DNA from: Musa acuminata AAA Group
Lineage: Eukaryota; Streptophyta; Magnoliopsida; Zingiberales; Musaceae
Reading direction: 5' to 3'
NCBI RefSeq assembly: GCF_036884655.1
Contig: NC_088348.1
Location: forward strand, 28,040,001-28,104,000
DNA: 64,000 nucleotides
The notes under the pieces are model-generated. The model searched no databases and was not told the origin of the DNA. It saw only the letters and a list, made by a program, of their open reading frames with translations. A program made the position numbers and the translations under genes. Numbering within the stretch: position 1 is the first letter of the stretch; every line of letters starts with the position of its first letter. Shown here one piece after another: positions 11,437 through 22,400 of the stretch.

Positions 11437-13816
11437 ATATCTCATTGTTTCTATGCAAGACACCCGAAACGTGTGAGTACAAGCTCTTCTGCTATCTGCT
11501 TCATTATGTAGCATCCCACTGTTAGAACTCTTTTTCATGCTAATGCATTCATGAAAAATCTCGGAATGCTGACAGTAACTTCATCAGTCTAACACCCTTT
11601 TTAATGATACCCCTGGAGGTAAACTGTCAGTGTTTTATATGCATGTTGCTTAGTTAAAACTAAGTTAGTTGCTGCCAAGATGTCGATCATAATTAAGTGC
11701 ATCTTTAAACCTTTCATCTTGTTTCTTCTCTCATGCTTTTGCCAGATATTTGTAAAATTAGTTTATTATTCACCATGGAATTGCTTGTATCACAACTTAA
11801 ACTGCTACAATATCTGAGTACCTGGTTGATGTAATTGTGGTATTTTGAGGCCATGAATCCAGAAGGTTGTTAATGCACACACTACTTGAACAGGGCATCA
11901 AGTGATAAAGCAGCTCACCGTGATTCCAGTCTGCAAAGAACTCATCCTCTCTTTGGTTGAAGCGAACCTGCTCTTGAATTGAACTTCCAGTGTGAGGATT
12001 TCCAGATATGCTATCAAACTTGCATGGATTCAAGCTCATAGACTGCTTTCGGATGCCTGTCGAGATTCCCCCATCTTGATATCTACGGCTTGAGTTTTGT
12101 TTCTAAAGCCCGGCTTCAATTCCACATCCATGTAAAATGCCTAAATTAATAATCTTACCATGTAGCATGCTCTTGTTTCATTTTTTTTCCTTACGGAATG
12201 GAACAATCATGTTGTTCTGTTATTTATGTTGGATATAATGGTGTTTATCTTCTCCCACATGGTTGTAATGGAGGCATTTAAACTCATAGCATATTGTTTT
12301 GGCTCTTTTTGCTGTGACAAAGGATATGTTTCAGATAGCCACAGGATATCAGCAACGTTCTTAATATGTACTATGTTCATGCTAAACAAATTAAGTGTTT
12401 GTTTGTGATCCATGGCTTCAAGGAGAAGTCATAATCTTGCCGAGGTCGGAGTCAGTCCCAAAGAATTCATAGTACGAGATATATCACCGTAAATATAATC
12501 AAATAAGAGTCAACATGACAACTGCATATCGTTTACATCATCCATCAGGAAGATCGATCCATAACTAAGAACACATGCCACTTTGCAACGCACGATAACA
12601 TCATGGAAGCAAAGGTCTGACACACGAATAGCATCGGTTGTCTTACCAATTATTTCTACTCCAATCTGTAAAAATGTTGCATAAAGAGTTTGATACAAAG
12701 TTCAACTCGATCACAGGGTTTTATGACGTAACGATGAGAACAAGAAAAAAATGAAATAGTCTTCATGTGAAGTTAAGAAACGAAAAGAAAGATAACAATT
12801 CATTTTCATTCTTGAACGAGACCAATGTAAGATAAAAGTGCACACTAAGCAACAGCTTCGGCAAAAGACTAATTTGGGTTGGAAATCTAACAAGGAAATA
12901 TAGGTTTGGATGTCCAGGACAGCATTTGCCATGGCAGTGATGGCAGAGACTTGTTTCACCCCCATGCAGCACCTATTCCCTTGACTACAAATGCAATTGC
13001 GACTACATGTGCAGTGATCACTGATCCAGAAGAATACTCAGATGGCATATTCATGTTAAAGTATTTCCGTCAGAATAAAAAGGAAATGCGAACCAGGTAA
13101 TATGCTAAGGACTGCTACATGATCATTTTAAAGACTTCCTTGAGATGATCAAGGCTGTTCTCCAGAGTGTACATGGATGGGAGTCATATGAGGTTGATGT
13201 GAAAATACACATACCATAAGACAACACAAGGATAGAAACTAGGTCTTCTGTCTCCAACTAGTAGTAGTTGATTAGGTTAAAATCCTCTAAACAGCTCAAG
13301 TGCCACAAGATCCTTTTGGACTATTTCGGACCAAGTCTTTGTGTGTCTTCCTATCCCCAGACTAACACTTTGAACACAGGTTGAGCTCTCTTACTAATCA
13401 CTTAAACGTGTTCTCGGGCCATGCCCTGACCACAATGAATGAATACCTTTCTTCTTATCCTCAACTATAGCTAGCTCTGATTTAGTAGGAAACCAAATAA
13501 TTCAACTCCAAAGAAAAACATGAAACAAGATTGCTGATTCAAGATTATATTTTGCTGACTATTGTAGACAAATCAAGAGAGTCAGATTTATATGAACAAT
13601 TCATGATCTAATTAAAAGAGCTTATAAGAAAGTATCTGGAACTTTATTACAATAAAAAAAAAAGCTACTAGCCATAATCTATATTTCCTCTCCTATGATC
13701 ACATAAAGCGGTGATTCTGTCATTGCAAAATGCAGGCAGAACATTCATCATTGAGAATGCCCCCCTTTTTTCATTCCTAATATAAATATGAATCATGTAC
13801 ATCTTTCACTAGCACA
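11437..13816. other. Intergenic region between convergent ERG and PPR genes
   Basis: This 2.4-kb stretch is flanked by two gene 3' ends, so it should hold both 3' UTRs and poly(A) sites. I see no convincing exon, RNA gene or repeat. Several 60-85-codon ORFs exist on both strands near 11800-13100 but show no family resemblance. Confidence 0.6.
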
Positions 13817-16213
13817 TTACCTTGACACAGCTAGTGGCTTGGGAGGAGAAAGTAACCGAACCTCTGGTGCAGAGCTCGGGAACAGTACGTTAAGCTTGTG
13901 CATCAAAACATCTGCCTTTGATGGTATTTCATTCAACAAGAACTGTTGGACAATAGGCTTCTTGAACCACTCCAGGACTGAATCCCCTGGAGCCCTGAGC
14001 ACGACCTTGCTCACCTCAAATGGTGACTCCACCGATCGAAGCATCTGAGCCACAACCATCTTCAGCGTGGGGCCTGTCACCAACTTTATGCGTCGAGGCA
14101 CCACACCATAGTACAGCATCCTCTTCCTAAACCTATGCAGTGTATGCACCACGGACACCAGAGCTGCCCCCACAGACAAGTTTCGCACGTCCAAAGACCA
14201 TGCAATATGCTGGTCAAAGACAATAGCCTTGGGGAACAACTTATTCTCATAGGCTACCTTCCAAACACATCTGGCTCGGTTCATCTGGCCCATTAGCACC
14301 AAGTAATTCAAAAGCACATTAACAAAGTATCTTGCGGCACTCTCTTCTAATTCATAATCAATTTCCTGAAAGAACTCCCTCACAAACGATAGCACAGGTT
14401 TCTTCCTCTGCTCTGGTCCAGTGAAGAGCCCACACATGAACTCATGAGCCCTGTGCTTTGCCGAACTCATGATGTCCATTATAGCCCGCTCATTCTTCTC
14501 GTCCTTGCAGCGGACCAAATGTGCAAGAATTGAAGTGTAGAGTATCAAATCCACTTTTGCAGCTGATCCCACATAGGTCTCAAGCAATGGCTGTGCAGAA
14601 TCATAAAGCCCAGCCTTCATGCAAGACTCAAAAAGCTGCCTTATAATGAAGTTGTTGGTCCTGATTCCAGCAGAACCCATGAATCTCAGCCACCTCAAAG
14701 CCAGCTCTGTCGACCCACCCTTGATGTATATCATCAGCACATCACTGGCATTAACATCCACAGCAAATCCAACAGCTTTCATCTCAAGGAGAACCTTTGC
14801 AGCCAAGTCCAAAAGTTTCTTATTAGCAAGAACGCTCAACAGGGATGTAAAGGTACTCAATCCCGGCCGAAGTCCAGCATTGGTCATCGAATTGTAAAGC
14901 CTCGTTGCAGGGTCCACCTGTCCAGCAGCAGAGTGCATCTCAATGAGGCAAGCATAAGTGGATGGTGTTGGGAGGAACCCTGACCTCTCCATATCAGCAA
15001 AGATGGAGGCAGCCGTCTCAAGCCGCCCCGATCTGGCATGGGACTCGACCATCATCGTATACAAACCAAAATTTGGACGAAAGCCAGCACCTTTCATCTC
15101 GTTCCAAAGCTTTAAGCCAGCATCGAGCTTCCCGGCCTTCACCAAAGACTCGATCATGGATACATACATTGTGACCGACGGCCTATATCCGACTGACTGC
15201 AGCTCCTGGTACAGCCCCACTGCTGCATCCAGCCGCCCAGCCTTCCCCATGGAATCCACCAGGGCCGCATATATCGGGAGCCCTGGCCTACCGGAGCCTT
15301 CCTTTGCCTTCATCTCTTGGAAGAGACGGAGGGCAGCATCAAGCCGACCAGACTTGGCGAGGGCAGGAACCATCAGATCATAGGTGGAGGCATCGAGCGA
15401 GCAACCGCTACTCGCCATGGACTCGTAGATCTCGAAGGCCTTAAAGGGCAAGCCTTTGCATAGGAAGAGGGTGATGAGAGAATTGTAAGTCTGGGTGTTG
15501 AATTCCCTGAATCCGGCGTCTCGTAGTTTCTTGAAACAGGAAAAGGAGATCTCCAGCTTCGAAGCCTGGCACAGATACTGGACCACGAGATTGAGGGAAG
15601 AGGAGAAAGATGTCGAAGAGGGCTCGGCATCGTCAAAGGTGGCAGCTTTGAGGATGTCATCGAAGAGGGACTGGATGGCATCGAAGTCTGCCGCAGCGAA
15701 GAGACGATCGAGGAGGAGGGCATAGGTGGAGTCGGACGGGGCGAACCAGGGTTGGCGGCGGGCCCAGCGGAAGAGGGAGAGGGCCGGCTGAGGGTCAGCG
15801 GCCGGGAGGGCGGCGAGGGCGACAGAGAGGAGGGAAGGGTCTGGGGGGAAAGGGAGACGATCGAGGTGGGCGTCAAGGTCGGGGCCCCAGCGCCAGCGGC
15901 GAGCGAGCTCGACTAGCTTAGAGGCAGCGGCGGAACGGGGGATGGGGCGGAGAAGGCCGCCGTCAAGGACGTGGGCGTCTCGGCCGGGCTCGGCGGGGCG
16001 GAGGCCGCGGCCGGAGCAAATGACATCGCCCGACTCGTCCAGGTAGACGATCTCGTCCGTCCATTCGGCGGGCTCCGACGACGGAAGCGGGCCTTGGGAT
16101 TGGGAAGAGGAAGGGGAGGAGAGGCAGCGAAGGGTAGGGTTTAGGGTTTTAGGGCGGCGGAGAAAGAGAGGTAGAGGCTGAGAGAGGTTGAGGCTGCGGA
16201 GACGGAGAAGCAT
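13817..16213 (-). CDS. EMB2217: Pentatricopeptide repeat protein, PPR-SMR type (EMB2217/At1g79490 ortholog), intronless
   Basis: This single-exon ORF encodes 798 residues, close to the family length. The start is the ATG at 16213-16211; codons just upstream are open but begin only with TTG. Residues 1-40 are rich in Arg, Leu and Ser and lack acids (MLLRLRSLNLSQPL...), fitting an organelle, probably mitochondrial, presequence. A conserved block with RWGPDLDAHLDRL and ALSLFRWARRQPWF follows. About ten P-type PPR motifs then run through the middle (repeated forms such as SLVKAGKLDAGLKLWNEM and SHARSGRLETAASIFADM). The tail has LDVRNLSVGAALVSVVHTL and RRIKLVTG, which look like a degenerate SMR domain; I recall At1g79490 being placed among the few plant PPR-SMR proteins. 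PPR tracts bind organellar RNA, and the Arabidopsis gene name marks an embryo-lethal phenotype. It is convergent with ERG and divergent from the methyltransferase gene. Confidence 0.93.
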   Translation of the reverse strand: MLLRLRSLNLSQPLPLFLRRPKTLNPTLRCLSSPSSSQSQGPLPSSEPAEWTDEIVYLDESGDVICSGRGLRPAEPGRDAHVLDGGLLRPIPRSAAASKLVELARRWRWGPDLDAHLDRLPFPPDPSLLSVALAALPAADPQPALSLFRWARRQPWFAPSDSTYALLLDRLFAAADFDAIQSLFDDILKAATFDDAEPSSTSFSSSLNLVVQYLCQASKLEISFSCFKKLRDAGFREFNTQTYNSLITLFLCKGLPFKAFEIYESMASSGCSLDASTYDLMVPALAKSGRLDAALRLFQEMKAKEGSGRPGLPIYAALVDSMGKAGRLDAAVGLYQELQSVGYRPSVTMYVSMIESLVKAGKLDAGLKLWNEMKGAGFRPNFGLYTMMVESHARSGRLETAASIFADMERSGFLPTPSTYACLIEMHSAAGQVDPATRLYNSMTNAGLRPGLSTFTSLLSVLANKKLLDLAAKVLLEMKAVGFAVDVNASDVLMIYIKGGSTELALRWLRFMGSAGIRTNNFIIRQLFESCMKAGLYDSAQPLLETYVGSAAKVDLILYTSILAHLVRCKDEKNERAIMDIMSSAKHRAHEFMCGLFTGPEQRKKPVLSFVREFFQEIDYELEESAARYFVNVLLNYLVLMGQMNRARCVWKVAYENKLFPKAIVFDQHIAWSLDVRNLSVGAALVSVVHTLHRFRKRMLYYGVVPRRIKLVTGPTLKMVVAQMLRSVESPFEVSKVVLRAPGDSVLEWFKKPIVQQFLLNEIPSKADVLMHKLNVLFPSSAPEVRLLSPPKPLAVSR

Positions 16214-16459
16214 TATGAGATTGATCGAGCGACGGGAACAGAGCAACAACGGCCGGAATTAACCTCGTGTAAGTAGGGTTTAGTGGAGCCCACCACCTTA
16301 CGTTGGAGCCCACGAATGTTGTGGGACCGGCTCTCTCTCTCTGTCTCTCTTATCCGTTCGATACTCCAGTACATCAAAACCTTAGGCAGCACCGACGAAG
16401 TGGCAAAGAGCTACTACAGCACACTGAGGTCAGCAAGTGTGTTCGGTTCCGACCCAGTA
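16214..16459. promoter_or_regulatory. Compact bidirectional promoter with site II and telo-box motifs
   Basis: Only 246 bp separate the PPR start codon (minus strand) from the methyltransferase start codon (plus strand). In it are a telo-box-like TAGGGTTTA (16274-16282) and two AGCCCA words (16287-16292, 16307-16312), the reverse complement of the site II core TGGGCT. Telo-boxes with site II elements (bound by TCP factors) are known from plant promoters of ribosomal-protein and organelle-biogenesis genes. A CT-rich run follows at 16329-16350, as is usual near plant start sites. Shared control of the two genes is an inference. Confidence 0.6.
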
Positions 16460-19400
16460 ATGCTTCGCATGCAGCTCCTCCCCGCTCGCCTCATAAAACC
16501 CAGAGCCATCCCCTCTCGTCCTGCATCCTCCGCACTCCTCTCCTCTTCCTCGCCCACCGCCGGCGCTACCACCACCTTAGAAGATGTCGCCGCCAACCGT
16601 AAAGGTCATCCCTTTCTCTCCCTGCGGCTACTATTTCCGCTTCTTGATCTCGCTTTCTTTCGAGCTCCAGCTGTTTGATGATTTGCTCGACTAAAATCAC
16701 TTCCTTTCATAAATTGAATATGTCGTCCTATTTGATGTGAAGAATTCGAACACGTGTCCTGTTCGATGTTATGTTCCAGTGGGACTGAGGTGGTCTTTCT
16801 CACTGCCTCATCGTCAGCTCTGTTTGCACCTTAAGCTACTGATGGAAGTTCTGCAGTAGAAAGGATCATGCTTATTGGTAATTGCTTACGAAGCTGTGTG
16901 ATTTATCAGGTTTGGCGAAAGTTGTCTTAAAGAAAGGGAAGACACAAGTCTTTAAGAATGGAAATCCCATGGTTTACAGCGGTGCAGTTGACAGAATCAT
17001 CGGTAGGCCTCCTCCTAAGACAGGCGATGCTGTTCTGGTAGCAGATGGATCAGAGAGGGCAATAGGGTGGGGTATGTACAATTCGGTGTCAATGTTCTGT
17101 GTCAGACTAATGCAATTAGAAGAAGAGGCGGCAAGGTAACTATGTTGCCCTGCACAAACAATGCTTGCTTTGTCAGCAGGGAGGCCTCTGCACTCCAGCC
17201 TCCTGTCAGCTTAATGCACCTGCATTTTCTTTTCTTGATGAACTCACAGGGATCCAAGCTATGCACTGAACATGGAGAAGCTGCTTGAAGCAAGACTTGA
17301 TGCTGCTGTAGATTTACGTCAGAGCATGGGACTTCCTTCGGATGAAACAAATGTATATCGTCTAGTGAACAGTGAGGGGGATAGGTAGGAAATCCATATT
17401 GTAGCTTCTAAAGCTTTCCGTCAATGCAGCAGAATATAGCATGCTTTCGGCTCTGTTCTTCATCTATTGACATTTTCAACCGATAAAACTATTAGAACTA
17501 TATAAGTTGCAAAACGGGATATATTGACTTAATTTGTGTTTGATATATTCAGAATCTTGATTTCTATGCTTCTTTCATTTACTTTTTCAAGTTATATTTA
17601 TCTATTTCTTCATAATGATGCTTTAAGTGTTTGTGGAGGGCTGTCCAACTTGGCTTTTTCATGATCACTAGATAGATGAATGCAGGTTGTCAGGTTTAAT
17701 TGTGGACGTTTTTGGCGATGTTGCAGTAATAGCCTCATCTGCTGCATGGATCGAGAAATATAAACAGGAAATTGAGTTCCTTGTTGGCAGAGTCAGAAAT
17801 GTAAACCATATAAAGTGGAGACCTTCAATTGATATTCTGAAAGAAGAAGGACTCGAAATATCATATCAAGGAGACCCTAGCTCTTCTTCATGCCCTGGAA
17901 GAGTAAAGGTATAACATCAAGCTCTCAAATTGCTGCTTGTTTTTTAGGATCCAGTTTTGATAAATTTTGTCATAATTTCTGAAAATAATGTATGGACAGT
18001 AATGAAATTGGAAATAAATGTATTTCTTTTTTTTTTAAATATCATTCTTTGACAATATATATAGCTTTGTTACAGAATGACAGTTTCATTTGTGCTGGTT
18101 TTATTTTTTTAACCGTCGTCGTGTCACGGACTTAGCTGGTTTTGCCTAAGTCGTGCGGCACCCTTGCGTGTCCGTCCGCAAAGGTCAGCCTCCCCGAAGC
18201 CTCCCATGATCCCTTAGAACCCACAAAAGAGAGAACGGGATAGAGAAAACGCCTCACTCGAGATCCACAAGCAAACATCTCCGAAAATAATTCATATACA
18301 ATGCAAATTACAAACAGACTTTACAAGCTCTCAACAGTTGCACAACAAAGGATCAAAATGATCCATTACAGACCGAAAATCTCTCACAAGTGTCCACATG
18401 ACATAACCTTTATTTACAAGCCTAAAGCGACCACCAAACCCAACTAAAATAGGACTATTAAGCCTTCGGTCGTCCCTCCACATGTTGTGCAAAGCATGGT
18501 CTGCAGTACCGGACCGTACTGCCCGGTACGGGCGGTACGTACCGGTCCGACAGGCTTCCGATACGCGGACCATCTGTTATCGTTCCGACACTGTAGCAAC
18601 ACTGTAGCACTTTAGCACTGCTATAGTGCTCGACACGCCTAAATATACCGAGCGGTACACCTGGGTGTACCGCTCGGTATACCGTACCGTACCGGTACCG
18701 AGCCCAGGTCGAAACTCCGGTACGGTACGGTACGATATTACGGACCTTGGTGCAAAGTATGAACATACCAAAAGACACGGACATACATAAGCATTACATC
18801 AAACATCCTGTTTCGAAGTTTGTCCGTGACATTCTCCCCCACTTATTCCTTCGACGTCATCGCCGAAGCCTTTGCCGACACTGCAACTCCTCGCTTTTGC
18901 TGAGTCTTCAATCTTCTGCTTCAACTGCAATGCACCTCCTGGCTCCTAGCTGCTCTCCGCTGCTGTTTTTGAGTAGTCGAACCTTTGATCCGCCATGCTG
19001 CTTCAACTCACCACTGACTCTGACTCTGGTGTGGGATTGGTTGAGTTGTGTTGATCCTTGTTGATTCCTACGGATCCTCCAGGTGAAAGAAAAGACCATC
19101 CTTACTATACGTTAGTCTCTCAAATGTCTCATGCTGCTTGAACTAGGTGGATGCTTGTTGGAGCTTTAACGAGCATCACCTCGCAAACTTTCAAAGTTTT
19201 TGGTCCTTCCTCCACAAAATTTACTCATCGACTCTTCTTTCACTTAGTTGTCACTTCCAAGTAGATTCGCATCACTTCCGCTTTCGATTGGCATTCTGTT
19301 GGGAAATGAGGCGGATACTCTACTCTCAGTAGCACTGATCACCAATGGTGAGGATTTGACAACTATTGTCTTCTAATATCTTCGAAGGGTCTTTGAACCT

Positions 19401-22400
19401 GTGCAGAGCTCCTCTACTGGATACATAAGAGAATTAGGATACTCGGTTTCGCCCATTCTCTTAAGGGTTGAGTAGGCAAAGGTTACTTGACTTCGCCCGC
19501 CTCCTCGAGGTTGTACTCCATGCATCGAGCTGGTTACTAGCCTTCGCCTGCTCTTTGCTTACACTTCTGAAGAACTTGAAGTGTTTGCACTCCTTGCGTT
19601 GAGTTAGTTACTGTGATTCACCTTCTCAATGTCATCGAACTTCTGGAATGCAGAAAGTTTTCACCCCAACTTAGAGTAATTCTCTAATAGATTTGGTCGC
19701 CTCTGGGATTGTACCGTCTACTCCATCAACCCTGTCGTCTACTCCACTGAGTAGCAAAGGTACAGCACCGCGTACTACCTGCTTCGTTCCTTGGTCGTGC
19801 ACATTTGCATGACCCGAAGTCCTTCACTTTCGGCTATCTTGATGCGAAGCTTGTTGACACCGATCTTACGAAGTTCCTTGGCCTCTGCCCTTCAGCCTTG
19901 TCTCGGTACTTGGAGTTTGCCTCTGTATGCTCCACCTCCTCGGTCCCTTTCACGACCAAGCGCTCTCCCTCCATGAGAGCAAGGGATCAATGACTTTCAC
20001 GGAAGTCCCGCCTCTGCGGTACCATGGCGTTGCCATGCCCATGGCCCTACTATCCGTCGCCTCGCATCTGCATCCCTTTTCTTCACGATCAGTAGATATG
20101 TCTCTGTGGCACTCCTCCAACTCCACCTTCATTCTAACTGATACTTGATTTTGGGTAGCTAAGTCCCTCTGGACTCGTCGTCGCTTCCTCATCCCTTTCG
20201 ACCCCTTGCTTCAACACCTCTGTGTTCTCCAAGCAGCTCCCTTTGGTCGATGGAAAGACAAACTACAACTCCCATGCATGGCCTCTGCCATCACGTTGTA
20301 GGATTTGCATCGATTCTGTTCTCCTTAGCTTCTTTGGTAGCAACGTTCGCTTACTCGACCTTGTCCTCTGACTTGTCGGGCTCCCTTAAGCGAATATGGG
20401 CTCTGGAGTAGTCCAACTCTCCAGCTGTTTTGATCATACCTCTGCATGATCAAGTCCCTCCCTTGGGACTCACTGGTACTTGCATTCGAACTTTTCCCTT
20501 GGTGGAACACAGCCCCCATATGCTGATGACCAAGGCTTTCATCCGATGCAAAATTCGATGCACGCACGGAAGACCCGCCTCTGCGGTACCATGGCCTTCA
20601 TTCCTTGAATCCATAGCCCTTCTTGTCATCGAGTTGTTCACCGAAGTGGAGCTTCCAGTAGCTTCTGATCATACCTCCGTATGATCTAGTCCCTCACGGG
20701 ACTATGTCGTGTGTATCGCATTGCCATGAACTATTCCACCACGATCCGCTGCACCATGTCGCCTCCTGGTGACATCTCTGTTGCATTCTGATCCTTATGG
20801 GATGAACTCGAATTGTGATCCCTCCATATGTGGCCTCTGCCAATACATCGCAGGGTCTGTTCCACCTTCGATTTTGTTTGCTCCTTTGGCAATCGACCTT
20901 CATCCACCCACTCTTGGGTCACACCTAGATGAAGCATCGCTCTAGGACAATCTGTCACCTAGTAGCTCCCGAAGTCCACCGACTTCGCTGAAAATGGTGC
21001 ACCATTGTCTGGATCCTGGGCCTCTGCTCCTACCAGCACAATCTCCGTTGCGCACCGCTTCCTGCCTAGCAACTTGACTGGCAACACTATGGCATATTCT
21101 TCAAGAGTACCCGCCTATGCGTCCTCTTGCCCTGTGCTAAGGCCTTCTGAACCCAACTTCGCCTCCGCAAGCTGAGTCGCCTTAGTTTCTCCATCAAATG
21201 CTTCTCCGAGATAAGGTGCATATGCCCAGAAGCTCCCTTCGTATTTGGCACCATGCAAGATGAGTCTGCTCCGATAGAATGAAGGACCCATGGAACATCA
21301 TAATCCTGCTCTTGCCTCTGCAAGAGTTCATGTCCTTAACCTCCGTCCAAGGAAAGCACTGTGCCTCTGCTCCATGTTTCATCTTCTATGTTGGCTCCCT
21401 TCATGCGGCTTGGGTACTTTGCCAAGTTACACCCAAGTTACTCCGCTCCTCGTTTTGCATTGAGTTGAATGTGGCCCTCGCGCCTAACATTCCACGGGTC
21501 AGCCCTCCCTTGAGTCTGATCTCCCTATAAACTTCAAGTGTGCCTTCATTTGTGTTGCTTTGGGTCGCTCCCCCAATTGATCTCGCAATGCATCCACCAA
21601 TGCATTCTCTCAAGCGAGATCATGCGACGACTCCTCGCCGCTTGCTCGATCCATTGAGCTTCGTGGAGTTGTTGTTTGTTGAGGTACTCCTCCTCAACAT
21701 GTGCGGTCCGTCCCACATAATTCTCCCTCTGGAGAGCCGAGACTTATCCCTCCTGGATAACTGTCCCGTTGGAGCAACATCTCTCTTCGTTTCGGAGACC
21801 ACCATCCCCTTGGACTACTCCGATTTGCTGAACAAACTGTGCATTGTTCTGCCTCCTGCAAACGCACTTCCTAGATTGCGACTCCACGTCAATACAGCCC
21901 CCGCTGCACTACTCAAGGCCTAGCAACATGCTGAACTCCTACACACTTCAACCTCCTACGGATGTATCCTTCATATGCCAATGAGAAAGTTTTAATGCTC
22001 CATGGCGTCGAGTTTCGATCGTCTTGGGATGGCCGCGAACATTCCATCGTCCGCATACAAGCCCATGCATGAGTACCGAATTCTTCGAGTTAGCAATTCC
22101 CCTCACCTCTGTGAGCTTTGCACAACTCTTTCGGTCGCTGAGCAACTACTTCCACATTGCATGGTCTCATTCTTTACCAAGCGCCTCGCTTGCCTTGAGC
22201 ACCATCAAGTATGGTTGTCAACGTTGAGTCGTAGCTCAAACTCAGCCATCTCAACCTTTGTGCGCTCCGTATTCTTCCAAGCTTGCTTGTTCTCGTGGTG
22301 CCTCTCGCTCGAAGGGTTGGTCATTCCTCTGAATGCCAATCTCAGATGCCCGCTCCTCTGAGCGACTCATTTTCCCTACATCTCCATGCCCGTTTTTCCC

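Noticed and set aside
12510..13100. Possible small genes between ERG and the PPR gene
   Set aside because: ORFs of 60-85 codons on both strands overlap each other, have no family likeness, and no splice model links them.
14619..15876. ORFs of 76-167 codons overlapping the PPR gene in other frames and on the plus strand
   Set aside because: Shadows of a GC-rich coding exon.
16214..16249. N-terminal extension of the PPR protein by 12 codons
   Set aside because: The extension begins with TTG, not ATG; the first in-frame ATG is at 16213.
16283..16459. Longer N-terminus of the methyltransferase from GTG 16283 or ATG 16316
   Set aside because: GTG is not a likely plant start. The ATG-16316 extension covers the promoter motifs and does not look like a transit peptide, whereas ATG 16460 gives a good one. 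ATG 16316 cannot be wholly excluded.
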